A stretch of DNA of 64,000 nt. Source: Ulvibacterium sp965228935 (lineage in GTDB: Bacteria; Bacteroidota; Bacteroidia; Flavobacteriales; Flavobacteriaceae). The DNA is taken from the NCBI RefSeq assembly GCF_965228935.1, contig NZ_OZ245846.1, positions 1,240,001 through 1,304,000 on the forward strand, written 5' to 3'. The translations under genes and the position numbers were made by a program. The notes below the pieces were generated by a model that did not search any database, had not been told where the DNA came from, and saw only the letters and a program-made list of their open reading frames with translations. This document shows, one piece after another, positions 46,490-54,748 of this stretch. The first letter of the stretch is position 1. Each line of letters opens with the position of its first letter.

Positions 46490-47730
46490 ACTTTAACTGC
46501 ATTCCAAGCGTTGTCCATTTCCCTTTTCTTTAAATCCTCGGCAATTTTGACATAACGCCTAAATGTAGCCTCCTGCTTATGCCCTGTAATGTTGCGTACC
46601 ACCATTTCTTTCATGCCTAATACCAAACTATTGGTGACAAAGGTTTTTCTTGCGGTATGGCTGGTAATCAATTTCCATTTTGGCTCCGTAATGTCAATGC
46701 GCTTTTGCCCGATCCAACGTGTAATTGAAGTGGGTGTGGTGATTTTGGCAAACCGACAACACTCCTTAATATGCTTATTGAATTTAACATCCGAAATGAT
46801 GGGTAAAGGTTCGTAAATGGTGTCCTTGTATTTGTCCAATAACGCTTTCGCAAAATTATTTAAGGGTACTTTGTGTGCAACAGTCTTTGTCTTTTTGATG
46901 TTCAGCATAATATGGTCGTCAAAAACATTGGAAGCCCGAAGTTGGCTGATATCGGAGTAGCGCAATCCCGTAAAACAGCCAAAGCAATACACATCCCTAA
47001 CTTGGGTCAACCTTGTATTGTGGAAGTTGTGATTATAAAGGGTCATCAATTCATCCATAGTAAGATAAATGACCTCGGTTTCCTGTCCAGCGGCCTTAAA
47101 CTTTTTGAAAGCCAAGTTGGAGTGGTACCCTCGCTCATAAGACCAATTCATAAAGGTTTTTAGGATGGAAATCAGTTTTGCAAAGTAATTGTTGAGCGTA
47201 TTTTTTTCTTCAAAGCAATAATCCCTGAACTTCTCGAAAAAGTCAAGGGTGATGGTATCGAACCGCAATTGGTAGCCTGTATCTTCTGAAAAGCCCTTGT
47301 AGAAATTCAAAACGGACTTGTATTTTTTGAGAGTACTTTTTGCCTTTACGTTTTTGCCCTTTTCTATAAACTCATCAAATGAGGGTAGAAATTCATGGGA
47401 AAGATCAATGGTTGATTGCCCATTATCCAGCCTTTCCGCAATATACTTCTTGGAAGGCGCAATGTCATTCAGCAGCATATACCGAAACAGCTTCTTGGCA
47501 TCGCTCTCCATATCATCCAAAATCTTGTTGTACTCTAAGCTGTAATTATATGGCTCGGATTTTCTCGGTGTTTTGATACGTTGGTTTCTTTCATCCCAAT
47601 GCGATTTCTTGCAATCGATGCCCGACACGACCTTAAAATACTTGAATCCATTGGCGGAAATCAGCATCCGAACGGGCATAGCCCCCGACTTTTTTACTTT
47701 ATCCTGTCTTAAATGAAATGAAACTTGCAT
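46486..47730 (-). CDS. tyrosine recombinase/integrase of the element
   Basis: 414 residues in the layout of Bacteroidetes integrases: an arm-binding domain (1-100), a SAM-like core-binding domain (about 113-210, FDEFIEKGKNVKAKSTLKKY) and a catalytic domain. Catalytic residues are visible: R257 in TGLRYSDI, H358 and R361 in SHTARKTF, H384 in TGHKQEATFRRY and the nucleophile Y393. It should recombine the 14-bp repeats at 23447 and 47893. It sits 163 bp inside attR, the usual arrangement. Confidence 0.93.
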   Translation of the reverse strand: MQVSFHLRQDKVKKSGAMPVRMLISANGFKYFKVVSGIDCKKSHWDERNQRIKTPRKSEPYNYSLEYNKILDDMESDAKKLFRYMLLNDIAPSKKYIAERLDNGQSTIDLSHEFLPSFDEFIEKGKNVKAKSTLKKYKSVLNFYKGFSEDTGYQLRFDTITLDFFEKFRDYCFEEKNTLNNYFAKLISILKTFMNWSYERGYHSNLAFKKFKAAGQETEVIYLTMDELMTLYNHNFHNTRLTQVRDVYCFGCFTGLRYSDISQLRASNVFDDHIMLNIKKTKTVAHKVPLNNFAKALLDKYKDTIYEPLPIISDVKFNKHIKECCRFAKITTPTSITRWIGQKRIDITEPKWKLITSHTARKTFVTNSLVLGMKEMVVRNITGHKQEATFRRYVKIAEDLKKREMDNAWNAVKV

Positions 47731-47892
47731 GGGTCTTTAATTTGATTTCAATGCGAAAAAAGGGGCAACAAATAGGGCAACTTTTTTAAGTTTAAAATTG
47801 TAATTTTTAATTTCAATAACCTTTGGGAGAGCCAATATAATCAATATTAGCGGGTTTAAAGGGGCTTTAAAAAGTAAAAGAGGAATGGTAGT

Positions 47893-47906
47893 CCAGGTGG
47901 GACCAC
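47893..47906 (+). repeat. attR: right copy of the 14-bp integration repeat
   Basis: CCAGGTGGGACCAC, identical to the tRNA 3' end at 23447-23460. No tRNA body precedes it, so this is the part of the target displaced by insertion. The original tRNA terminator follows directly. Confidence 0.85.
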
Positions 47907-47915
47907 ATCAAGCGC

Positions 47916-47957
47916 AAAACCCGTGCTCCGCTAGGAGGCCGGGTTTTATTTTTTTGA
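47916..47957 (+). terminator. displaced terminator of the tRNA gene
   Basis: AAAACCC and GGGTTTT with inner CTCC/GGAG form a stem with small bulges, followed by ATTTTTTT. Standing right after attR, it most likely was the tRNA's own terminator before insertion. Confidence 0.65.
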
Positions 47958-48092
47958 ATAGGAGAAGACACTTGGGTTTCTTGAGCATCAAAAAAATAAA
48001 ACACAACGGCTATAGGCCATGGGTTTTGCATTTGCAGTAACGGGCCTTCTCTGGTCGCTTCCAACTTTGGAGGAAGCAACCCATATGATACC

Positions 48093-48123
48093 AAAAGTCT
48101 TAGCGAGAGCTAGGACTTTTTTT
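48093..48123 (+). terminator. hairpin with T7 tract
   Basis: AAAAGTCTTAGC pairs with GCTAGGACTTTT around a GAGA loop (one T-G wobble), followed by T residues. No gene ends just upstream, so it may serve as a second barrier to transcription from the tRNA locus or be left from a lost gene. Confidence 0.5.
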
Positions 48124-48314
48124 GTGGATGAAACCTTGGGCGAGAAGTTTATGCTGAGCTTAGTCGAAGCAAGCCCAACCTGCCCGTCCGAAATAAAATG
48201 AAGGCGGGGCAGGGCCACTTTTAAAATTCGTAACTTGCTAATTATTAGTTTGTTGTGAACTTTTTGATTTATAAAATGTACGATAATTGTACGGCCACAA
48301 AGCCTTTACAAAGT

Positions 48315-48503
48315 CTATAAACCATAATCATAAAGCCCCAGTGCCTTTAATCTGTAGTCCATTGCTTCTTTACTGACAATAAATTTTTTGCTTAATGAAT
48401 ACAATTTGGATTCGTATTCCAAATCTTCATCTAGCTGGACAAGTTCAGAGTGAATTAATTTCTTGGGCATTAAAAGACAAGTAGCAAATGTGTTTTCCTT
48501 ATT
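48315..48503 (-). pseudogene. remnant of an ImmA/IrrE-family metallopeptidase (C-terminal end)
   Basis: The minus-strand frame reads NKENTFATCLLMPKKL, then a helical stretch and KKFIVSKEAMDYRLKALGL before a stop at 48315. FA-x-x-LLMP and VS-x-x-AM-x-x-RL-x-x-LG are typical of the C-terminal part of ImmA/IrrE proteins. The HExxH zinc site is absent, and an in-frame stop lies just upstream, so only the tail is left. It lies 400 bp outside attR and may be a scar of an earlier insertion. Confidence 0.55.
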
Positions 48504-48589
48504 CTATTGGCAATCAGGGCATCCTGATTTTTAACCCAAGGAAAAAATCAATGGCTAAGCGCGGGATTAAGATCCGTTTTCTGGGAGGA

Positions 48590-49339
48590 TTAAAATCTAA
48601 AAGAAAGGTATGCTCCGGCCCCCGCCTGATCCACAGTTGGTGCGATTAGCAGCCTATCTGATTTCTTGAAAGGATTCCAGGAGAAAAGATAGTCGAAGTG
48701 GTAGACTAGCTTGGTCACTGCAATGCCCAGGGCAGAACCCAGGATTACATCGGAGAGCCAATGTTTATTCTTAGCCATACGTAGGTATGCCGTACTTATA
48801 GCAAAGGCATAACCGGAATAGGCTAAAATGGGTTCGGTATTTTTGAATTCCTCATGGAGCACGGTAGCACTTGCAAAAGCCAGAGAGGTATGCCCAGAGG
48901 GGAACGCTTCCTCATTGGCGCCATTAGGCCTTTCCTTATCGATAGTTATCTTTAGGCCAGTGGTAATTGCCTGGGTAAGCAGTAAGGACAGTCCTGCATT
49001 CTTTGTTTGGTCAAACCAATGGTTCTCAGCTTTTGCGCCCAAACCGTCAGAAATATACATGACGGCCAGGGGTGCAAACCTGGTGTAATCATCGATATTT
49101 GTTTTTAGGTTACGATTGACCTTAGGTTGCAATTCCTGCTCAAAATCACCGTTGGTCATCAGCAAGGCGGTAGCCGTCAGCCCAACCGGAATTGCCATTT
49201 TTTTAAAGGTAAGCGGCTGCCTTTCGGTACGCTGATCAAAGGAGGTGGAATCGAGAATTACATCATATTGGCCGAGGCAAAGGATTGGAGAGATAAGGAG
49301 TATGAAATAAATGCTAAATAAACATTTCTTTGAGAACAT
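48590..49339 (-). CDS. PAP2-family membrane phosphatase
   Basis: 249 residues with an N-terminal signal peptide (LFSIYFILLISPILCLGQ). The three PAP2 motifs are present: KERPNGANEEAFPSGH (KxxxxxxRP-type start and PSGH) and RMAKNKHWLSDVILG (SRxxxxxHxxxD-type end). The group includes lipid phosphatases and undecaprenyl-pyrophosphate recycling enzymes, acting at the membrane or in the periplasm. It stands alone between the element's right flank and the 49.4-kb island. The exact lipid substrate is unknown. Confidence 0.85.
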   Translation of the reverse strand: MFSKKCLFSIYFILLISPILCLGQYDVILDSTSFDQRTERQPLTFKKMAIPVGLTATALLMTNGDFEQELQPKVNRNLKTNIDDYTRFAPLAVMYISDGLGAKAENHWFDQTKNAGLSLLLTQAITTGLKITIDKERPNGANEEAFPSGHTSLAFASATVLHEEFKNTEPILAYSGYAFAISTAYLRMAKNKHWLSDVILGSALGIAVTKLVYHFDYLFSWNPFKKSDRLLIAPTVDQAGAGAYLSFRF

Positions 49340-49435
49340 TCGTATCTTTTTCTAGGAAGATACCTCTATAACGCAATAAATCAGGAATAAATTTTACGTT
49401 GGGTTTATTTCCTTATTTCGTTGGGAACGTTGGGC

Positions 49436-49567
49436 GTGGCAAAAAAGAAAATGAAAGGACTGGGAAATCAAGCTGCAAAGTTCCAATTATTAGGGTAAGT
49501 ATCAGAGTTTAATAAGCACTTGGAAGGGATTCAACAAGCTTTGCAAGAGCAAGTGAAAGGGAAATGA
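49436..49567 (+). pseudogene. decayed copy of the 3' end of the giant AAA ATPase gene
   Basis: The frame reads KMKGLGNQAA and later FQLLG, then a TAA where the intact gene has CAG, then VSEFNKHLEGIQQALQEQ to the shared stop. I count five base differences from 62,777-62,899 over about 118 bases. No upstream part of the gene is present. It marks the left end of the island that ends with the intact copy at 62,896. Confidence 0.8.
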
Positions 49568-49568
49568 G

Positions 49569-49736
49569 CACACGGGCATTGAAATCACCTTTCTGGTAAA
49601 ACCCAACTTTGAATTGGAACGTTTGCTCTTGGGTTTTGGAGAATCTATGGAAGTGTTAAAACCAGAAAAACTGAGAAATCGAATTGCCGAGAAACTAAGA
49701 AATGCGGCAGGGCTATATCAAACGCGCTTGAAGTAA
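49569..49736 (+). pseudogene. C-terminal fragment of a WYL-domain regulator
   Basis: The frame reads HTGIEITFLVKPNFELERLL, then LGFGESMEVLKPEKLRNRI to a stop at 49734. PNFELERL-x-LGFGE and VL-x-PE-x-LR are typical of the C-terminus of WYL regulators of Bacteroidetes. No start or HTH part is nearby. A short stretch after 62,896 resembles the first 40 bases, so the junction itself was duplicated. Confidence 0.6.
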
Positions 49737-49783
49737 AAATCAATTTAAACCATACTTCACCCAAAGCATCACACTTTTTGGTT

Positions 49784-52579
49784 TTATCGAAAGTTGAGGA
49801 ATGATTTAAGACGTAGCAATACCGTTTCCTTTTCAAAATACCAGTCAGCAAATGAAATGGGGAAAACTTGAACATTGGCCCTTCGTAAGATACGGATGCG
49901 CTCTATACTCAGAGCATGTTCATAAGCTCCGGGATATCCAATAAGGTCTACCCCTAGGTATTGGTCATTTATTTTGAATAAGAGATCTAACGTTGTATCC
50001 GCTATTTTATAGTTTTCCCAGTAATTTTCGAAAACCGATTGAGGCAGACTTTGCTTTACCTCCTCTAAGAAAGTGTCATAACCCGTTGGTATGTAGTCCC
50101 CTTTCGCCTTTTGTTTATTGCCTTGTGCCAAGTACTTTCGAAAAAGATTTTCCGGTTTTAGATCTGGGTGGTCTACGGAAAAATATATGTGTTGTTGATG
50201 CCGTGCACGGGTGATGGATACGTTGAACACTTCGGGTTTGTTCAGATGGATATGGGCAGAATGATGTGTATTGCTATCCACGACCATAGATAGGTACATG
50301 ACATCTCGTTCTTCACCCTGAAAACTATATGGGGTGCCAATTTTGATGTGGTGTCTCTCAATAATTTCGAGCGTAAATTGATCAAACAACATTTTGGAGA
50401 TATATTCTACTTGACTTCTGAAAGGACTTAAAACCCCAATGGAAGTGGCCAACGAATCGGCTAGGTCGGATTCTTTCTTAATTCGATTTTTTACATCCTT
50501 CAACAGGTTCTGGGCTTCTACAAAGTTCTCGCCCTTGTCATTTCTTTCGCCCCCACACTTTATAAAATACAAGGCCTGCTCCCTATCATCTGGTTTTGTT
50601 GTCATGAGTTGGAGCCCGTTGTCATAAAATTCGCGATTACTAAAATCAATTATGGGGGGAAGACTCCGGTAATGTTCATCGAGCATAGCTACTTGATCTC
50701 CACTTTTAAGGCTGTTCATGGCGATATCCAATATGCTGTGGTCACGGTAATTTAAAAGGAAAGAATCGATATGGTCCAACTCAAACTTACTGGCCAATAG
50801 GTGTTGCACGTTTTTGGATAAAAAAGAAATATGTCGAAGTTGACTGGGGTCGCCGGCAAAAACGACTCTTTTTGCACGTTGTATTGCCGGAATGCAGGAA
50901 GCGATATCGCACTGGGTCGCTTCGTCAATAATTACCACATCGAACAATTCCTTTTGGAGCGGAATCTTATCTTTTACTTCGGACAAGTTGATCAACCAGA
51001 CGGGGAAGGCCTTTAGAATATTGTCGAACTCAATTTTCTCAAAGAGCTTGGTTCTTTCTGTGTCGTTGTGTGTGTTGAGCGCGCGGTAAAATTCATTAAA
51101 ATCTTTCCAGTGATACTCTATGGCCCCTAGAAGGTTGGAAACATAGTTCCATTTTAGAAAATCTTTTGTCAACCTTACGACTTCCTTGTCGTTTTTCCCC
51201 AATTCGGAAACAATTACATGTAATGGGCCCTTTATGGAGAAATTAGTGCTTAGTTTAAACCAAAGCGTCTTTAGCTCATGCCAAAACCTCTTCGCTTTTC
51301 GACTTAAAAAGGAACTTTTTTCTTTCTCCGTTACCAATACGGCCTTGAACTCTTCCTCAAGTTTTGAGCTACGTTTTTTCAGCTTGGATAATTTAAACTT
51401 GAGTTCCAAAGCATGATTTCGCAGTTCACTTTTGGTTCGAAAACTGTTGGTTTCCTGAAACTCTTTATTCAGAAAACGTAGTGGATACTTTCGGATTAAC
51501 ATGGATTTTAAGAAGCGCCTTACTTTGGTAATATGCTTTCTTTTTCCTCCGCCTCTTACAATACAATGTTCAAAACCTAATTGGTCATTGATCTTATCGG
51601 CGACCACATCTACGGCTTCATCGGTTCTAGAAGCAATCAAAACGGATTCTCCGCGACTCATATGCTCCAACGCAATGGCTGATATGGTGTAGGTTTTTCC
51701 TGTGCCGGGTGGCCCTACAATTAAGGTCACGGGATTATGGGTGGAAGATGACATCAATTTTTTTTGTGCCTCACTTAGAATAGTAGGGACATAACCTTTA
51801 AATGCTTTGTTGGATCCGGATAAAGTATTTTCGCTGTTGTCAAAAAGGTAGGACAATGAAGTAGAGAAATCTGCGGATTCTCCCAATTCCTTTAATTCGT
51901 TGAGGATCCCACGTGTTTGTTTGGATTTTTCGACAATTCCCAACACACTAAAAGGTACAATTTGATAGACATCCTTCGTGCCTTTCAATTTTTTTAGTCG
52001 ATATCTTAATTTACTAAGAACGATGTTTTTTGGGTAGCCCAAAAGTTCGGTATGCTCTACATTGGGGAAGTGCTTTTCAAAAATTTTGGTTAGGCCGCTA
52101 ATATGTTCAAAAAGCAAAGCGTCCCTTGGTAATGCTTCAAGCAGTTTGTCTTGAAAATTATCATTTTCATCATTGCTGCTTAAAAACTGTAGCAGGGGGT
52201 AATTGAGCCTTCTTGATTTTAAGTCAATTCGAGCAAAATAAAACTCCTCCTTCTTCTCAATATTTACATCATAGTATAATAAGGGAGCGCAAAGGGATTG
52301 TAGTTTTCCCCTGAAATCAACATAGGTGCCACAAATAAAAAGTGACCCATAAATCAATTCCTTTTCTTTTTCAAATAACGTAATATTTTTTAACAACAAC
52401 TCTGCCTGCTCATTGGGCAAGGGAACTATTGGGTATTTGCCATTAATGAGTTCTTCTTGCTCAAAATAAATTTTATGGGCTACTTTGGACCCTAAAAAAT
52501 TAAAGATACTAATAGACCTATTGTCAGATAGGTAGCATTGATGGAAATAGGTGATAATGTCGGCAAGCTTACCTGTCAT
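49784..52579 (-). CDS. SF1 (Upf1/Dna2-like) helicase with degenerate nuclease-like C-terminus
   Basis: 931 residues. Motif I GPPGTGKT (289-296), motif II VVIIDEATQCD, motif III FAGDPSQLRH, LDEHYRS, motif V GTPYSFQGEERDV and motif VI NVSITRARHQQ identify an SF1B helicase. A coiled coil (about 390-430) interrupts the first ATPase lobe. The last 90 residues (ADTTLDLLFKINDQYLGVDL...RRANVQVFPISFADWYF) have the layout of a Vsr-like/DUF559 domain, but the usual acidic pair of the active site looks altered (GVDLIG). It follows the XRE regulator gene by 18 bp on the same strand. A role in DNA or RNA processing under stress or phage attack is inference. Confidence 0.85.
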   Translation of the reverse strand: MTGKLADIITYFHQCYLSDNRSISIFNFLGSKVAHKIYFEQEELINGKYPIVPLPNEQAELLLKNITLFEKEKELIYGSLFICGTYVDFRGKLQSLCAPLLYYDVNIEKKEEFYFARIDLKSRRLNYPLLQFLSSNDENDNFQDKLLEALPRDALLFEHISGLTKIFEKHFPNVEHTELLGYPKNIVLSKLRYRLKKLKGTKDVYQIVPFSVLGIVEKSKQTRGILNELKELGESADFSTSLSYLFDNSENTLSGSNKAFKGYVPTILSEAQKKLMSSSTHNPVTLIVGPPGTGKTYTISAIALEHMSRGESVLIASRTDEAVDVVADKINDQLGFEHCIVRGGGKRKHITKVRRFLKSMLIRKYPLRFLNKEFQETNSFRTKSELRNHALELKFKLSKLKKRSSKLEEEFKAVLVTEKEKSSFLSRKAKRFWHELKTLWFKLSTNFSIKGPLHVIVSELGKNDKEVVRLTKDFLKWNYVSNLLGAIEYHWKDFNEFYRALNTHNDTERTKLFEKIEFDNILKAFPVWLINLSEVKDKIPLQKELFDVVIIDEATQCDIASCIPAIQRAKRVVFAGDPSQLRHISFLSKNVQHLLASKFELDHIDSFLLNYRDHSILDIAMNSLKSGDQVAMLDEHYRSLPPIIDFSNREFYDNGLQLMTTKPDDREQALYFIKCGGERNDKGENFVEAQNLLKDVKNRIKKESDLADSLATSIGVLSPFRSQVEYISKMLFDQFTLEIIERHHIKIGTPYSFQGEERDVMYLSMVVDSNTHHSAHIHLNKPEVFNVSITRARHQQHIYFSVDHPDLKPENLFRKYLAQGNKQKAKGDYIPTGYDTFLEEVKQSLPQSVFENYWENYKIADTTLDLLFKINDQYLGVDLIGYPGAYEHALSIERIRILRRANVQVFPISFADWYFEKETVLLRLKSFLNFR

Positions 52580-52597
52580 TTATTTCTACTAAATCCG

Positions 52598-53356
52598 TTA
52601 TCTCAATAATTCATGTAATTTTCCAACTTCTTCTTGGATAAGGGTCAATCTTCCCTCTATCATATCGGAAAAATCAGGAATTCGATTGCAGAACACGTAT
52701 TTTATCTCCCAAAGTTCTCTCACAGCTGAAACAGGCATCTCGATGTCTTCAATGTTTTTATGGTCCGTTCTAAGGGTGATTTCCCCGGAAGAAAAGAAGA
52801 ACCTCCGAAAGATTACCTTGTCAGCGGTAATCAAAACGCAGTAGGTGCCGTTCTCGAGCTTCTTATAGTCTTTGCGTGCCAATTTTTGACCTATAACGAT
52901 ATCCTTGGGATAAAATCCGCGATCCAAATGCGTCATTTCCAGGTTTTGTACCACGAAGGCACGAGATGATTCCGCGTTTGAAATAGGTAATTGAAGTTTG
53001 GGCAACCCTTTGATATAGGCCTCGTTTTCAAAAGAGGTGGGGTAATCCAAAATAAGCTCGTAGGTGACACAACCGATTTCTGGAAATAGATCTTTGGAAA
53101 TCCTAGTTGAATCCGTGGTAAGGTCCGCTTTAAATTTGAGCAATTCGTTAACGGTGAGTTCACTGGTCAAGAGATCGTCGATGGAAATACTAAAATAATT
53201 AGCAATTCTTATGATTGTGTCGATTTTTGGCTCGCTACGCTGTTCTTCATAAGCCCCTAAAGTAGCTCTTTTCAAATCAAATATCTCTGAAAATGCCTGC
53301 TGGCTCATGTTTTGAACGCTCCGAATCTTTTTGATATTTTTTCCAAAGAAAGACAT
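52598..53356 (-). CDS. XRE-family regulator with LexA/S24-like C-terminal domain
   Basis: 252 residues from the ATG at 53356 (MSFFGKNIKKIRSVQNMSQQ); a start seven codons earlier is less likely. The HTH core SQQAFSEIFDLKRATLGAYE is followed by a linker and an S24-like beta domain (IGQKLARKDYKKLENGTYCVL). The catalytic Ser expected next to the SM/EP motif is not seen (LEMTHLDRGFYPKDIVIG), so self-cleavage is unlikely and the domain may sense a ligand or dimerise. It probably represses the divergent operon and itself through the palindrome at 53368-53381. Confidence 0.85.
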   Translation of the reverse strand: MSFFGKNIKKIRSVQNMSQQAFSEIFDLKRATLGAYEEQRSEPKIDTIIRIANYFSISIDDLLTSELTVNELLKFKADLTTDSTRISKDLFPEIGCVTYELILDYPTSFENEAYIKGLPKLQLPISNAESSRAFVVQNLEMTHLDRGFYPKDIVIGQKLARKDYKKLENGTYCVLITADKVIFRRFFFSSGEITLRTDHKNIEDIEMPVSAVRELWEIKYVFCNRIPDFSDMIEGRLTLIQEEVGKLHELLR

Positions 53357-53367
53357 AAATGCTAATA

Positions 53368-53402
53368 ATATTTGCAAATATGAAAACTATTTGCTATGTT
53401 TG
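53368..53402 (+). promoter_or_regulatory. operator palindrome over the -33 box of the rightward operon promoter
   Basis: ATATTTGCAAATAT (53368-53381) is a perfect 14-bp palindrome 12 bp upstream of the XRE start. The rightward promoter TTG (53372-53374)-N20-TATGTTTG (53395-53402) uses bases inside the palindrome. A protein bound there would block RNA polymerase. The predicted transcript has a leader of about 180 bases, which carries two TTAGCTAT copies (about 53,465 and 53,480). Confidence 0.6.
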
Positions 53403-53587
53403 TTAGGTAAATATAAAAAATTAAGCTGTCTCGAAGCTGTTTTTTGCTAAAAAACTGGAATTATATTGAGTTTAGCTATGCTTTTTAGCTATTTTATATG
53501 GACGGATTCATTAAAAGCAGAAATTTATAGCTTAAATTGAGTTCCAAATTATTATCATTATTGTAATCATTAATCAACCAATACACT

Positions 53588-53983
53588 ATGGAAAAACATT
53601 TTCAAAAAGTCAAGGATTACCTGCAACAGCTTGATTTTGACATTGCGACCGAAAACATTGGGGAAGGCATAATTGTCATCAACAAGGAACAGGAGGGGAT
53701 AAAAAACTTGATACTCGGGGTTTTTACCCCCATACTCATTATCGAACAGCACATATTCGATATCGCCGTTGGGGATATCAAGGTGTACAAAGAACTGCTT
53801 AAAAAGAACAGGGACATTGTACATGGGGCGTTCGTCCTTGATGGGTCCGGAGAAAAAGTAATTTTCAGGGACACCTTAAGGTTGCAGCACCTGGACTTGG
53901 ACGAACTGGAAGGATCACTAAACTCATTAAGCTTGCTATTGAGCGAGTATGCAGATCAAATTATAAACTATTCAAAACAATAA
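53588..53983 (+). CDS. YbjN-like (chaperone-fold) small protein
   Basis: 131 residues. Two alpha-beta units (KDYLQQLDFDIATENIGEG...IKNLILGVFTPILII) and a helical end resemble the YbjN/type III chaperone-like fold that often accompanies PspA in stress operons. No catalytic motif. The ATG at 53588 is the first gene of the rightward operon, and pspA follows 2 bp after its stop. It probably assists PspA or the flotillin, which is inference. Confidence 0.7.
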   Translation: MEKHFQKVKDYLQQLDFDIATENIGEGIIVINKEQEGIKNLILGVFTPILIIEQHIFDIAVGDIKVYKELLKKNRDIVHGAFVLDGSGEKVIFRDTLRLQHLDLDELEGSLNSLSLLLSEYADQIINYSKQ

Positions 53984-53985
53984 TC

Positions 53986-54702
53986 ATGGTAAATTTTTTT
54001 AAAAGACTGTTTAAAATAGGGGAGGCCGAAGCAAATGCCGTTATCGACAAGATGGAAGACCCTATTAAATTAACGGAGCAAGGTATACGGGATATGAAAG
54101 GCGATTTGGAGAAAAGCTTGGAATCTTTGGCACAGGTAAAGGCATTGGCCATACGTGCCAAGAACGATACTGAAGAGTTTTTGGCGAAAGCTGAGGATTA
54201 TCAGCAAAAAGCAATGCTCATTCTTCAAAAAGGCCACAAAAATGAGATTGATGGTGCCGAGGCCGATCGTTTGGCCAAAGAAGCCCTTATCAAAAAGGAA
54301 GCAGCCAACCAACAAGCTGCCCGTAGTAAAAGCGATTCGGAAAAGTTTGATGGTTCGGTGGCCAAACTAGAGAAAAACGTACAGGAGATAAAACAGAACA
54401 TCTCTCGTTGGGAGAACGAGTTGAAAACGCTAAAGGCAAGGGTCAAGGTCTCTAAGGCCACCAAGAACCTGAACAAGCAAATGGCGGAAATAGACAGCTC
54501 CAGTACCGTTTCAATGTTGGAGCGTATGAAGGAAAAAGTACAACAAGAAGAAGCCCTTGCCGAAGCCTATGGCGATATCGCAAACGCTTCCAAATCAATC
54601 GATGAAGAAATCGAAAAAGCCGCTGATGTCTCGAACTCCAACGCCGATGCCGATTTGGCCAAGCTGAAAGAGCAACTGGGCATGAACGACAAGGAATCGT
54701 AA
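53986..54702 (+). CDS. pspA: PspA/IM30-family membrane-remodelling protein
   Basis: 238 residues, nearly all coiled coil, with the family N-terminus (FFKRLFKIGEAEANAVIDKMEDP) and the alternating Lys/Glu heptads (QKGHKNEIDGAEADRLAKEAL). PspA proteins are bacterial ESCRT-III relatives that oligomerise on stressed inner membranes. It is the second gene of the six-gene operon with the YbjN-like, YqiJ-like, YqiK, lipoyl-like and AAA proteins. In proteobacteria PspA paralogues are found beside flotillin-type partners too. Confidence 0.9.
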   Translation: MVNFFKRLFKIGEAEANAVIDKMEDPIKLTEQGIRDMKGDLEKSLESLAQVKALAIRAKNDTEEFLAKAEDYQQKAMLILQKGHKNEIDGAEADRLAKEALIKKEAANQQAARSKSDSEKFDGSVAKLEKNVQEIKQNISRWENELKTLKARVKVSKATKNLNKQMAEIDSSSTVSMLERMKEKVQQEEALAEAYGDIANASKSIDEEIEKAADVSNSNADADLAKLKEQLGMNDKES

Positions 54703-54748
54703 ATCACGACCACGACGTATACTATTACACCTTAAACACCAACCAACT

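Larger units (their letters stand above)
23447..47906. mobile_element. integrative mobilizable element of about 24.5 kb in a tRNA gene
   Basis: The boundaries are defined by a 14-bp direct repeat (CCAGGTGGGACCAC) at the 3' end of the tRNA gene and again at 47893-47906. A tyrosine integrase gene lies 163 bp inside the right end. The element carries a mobilization block at 30105-33060 and an oriT-like hairpin cluster, but no VirB4, TraJ or other pore gene is visible, so it is classed as mobilizable rather than conjugative. Cargo: a RadC-like gene, an unknown four-gene operon, a Fic gene, a DISARM-like locus, an FRG-domain gene and several unknown genes. Base composition is visibly more A+T-rich than the flanking chromosome. 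Confidence 0.85.

Noticed and set aside
48019..48201. Rightward 60-codon frame downstream of attR
   Set aside because: It runs through the T-tract hairpin at 48,093 and has no protein features.
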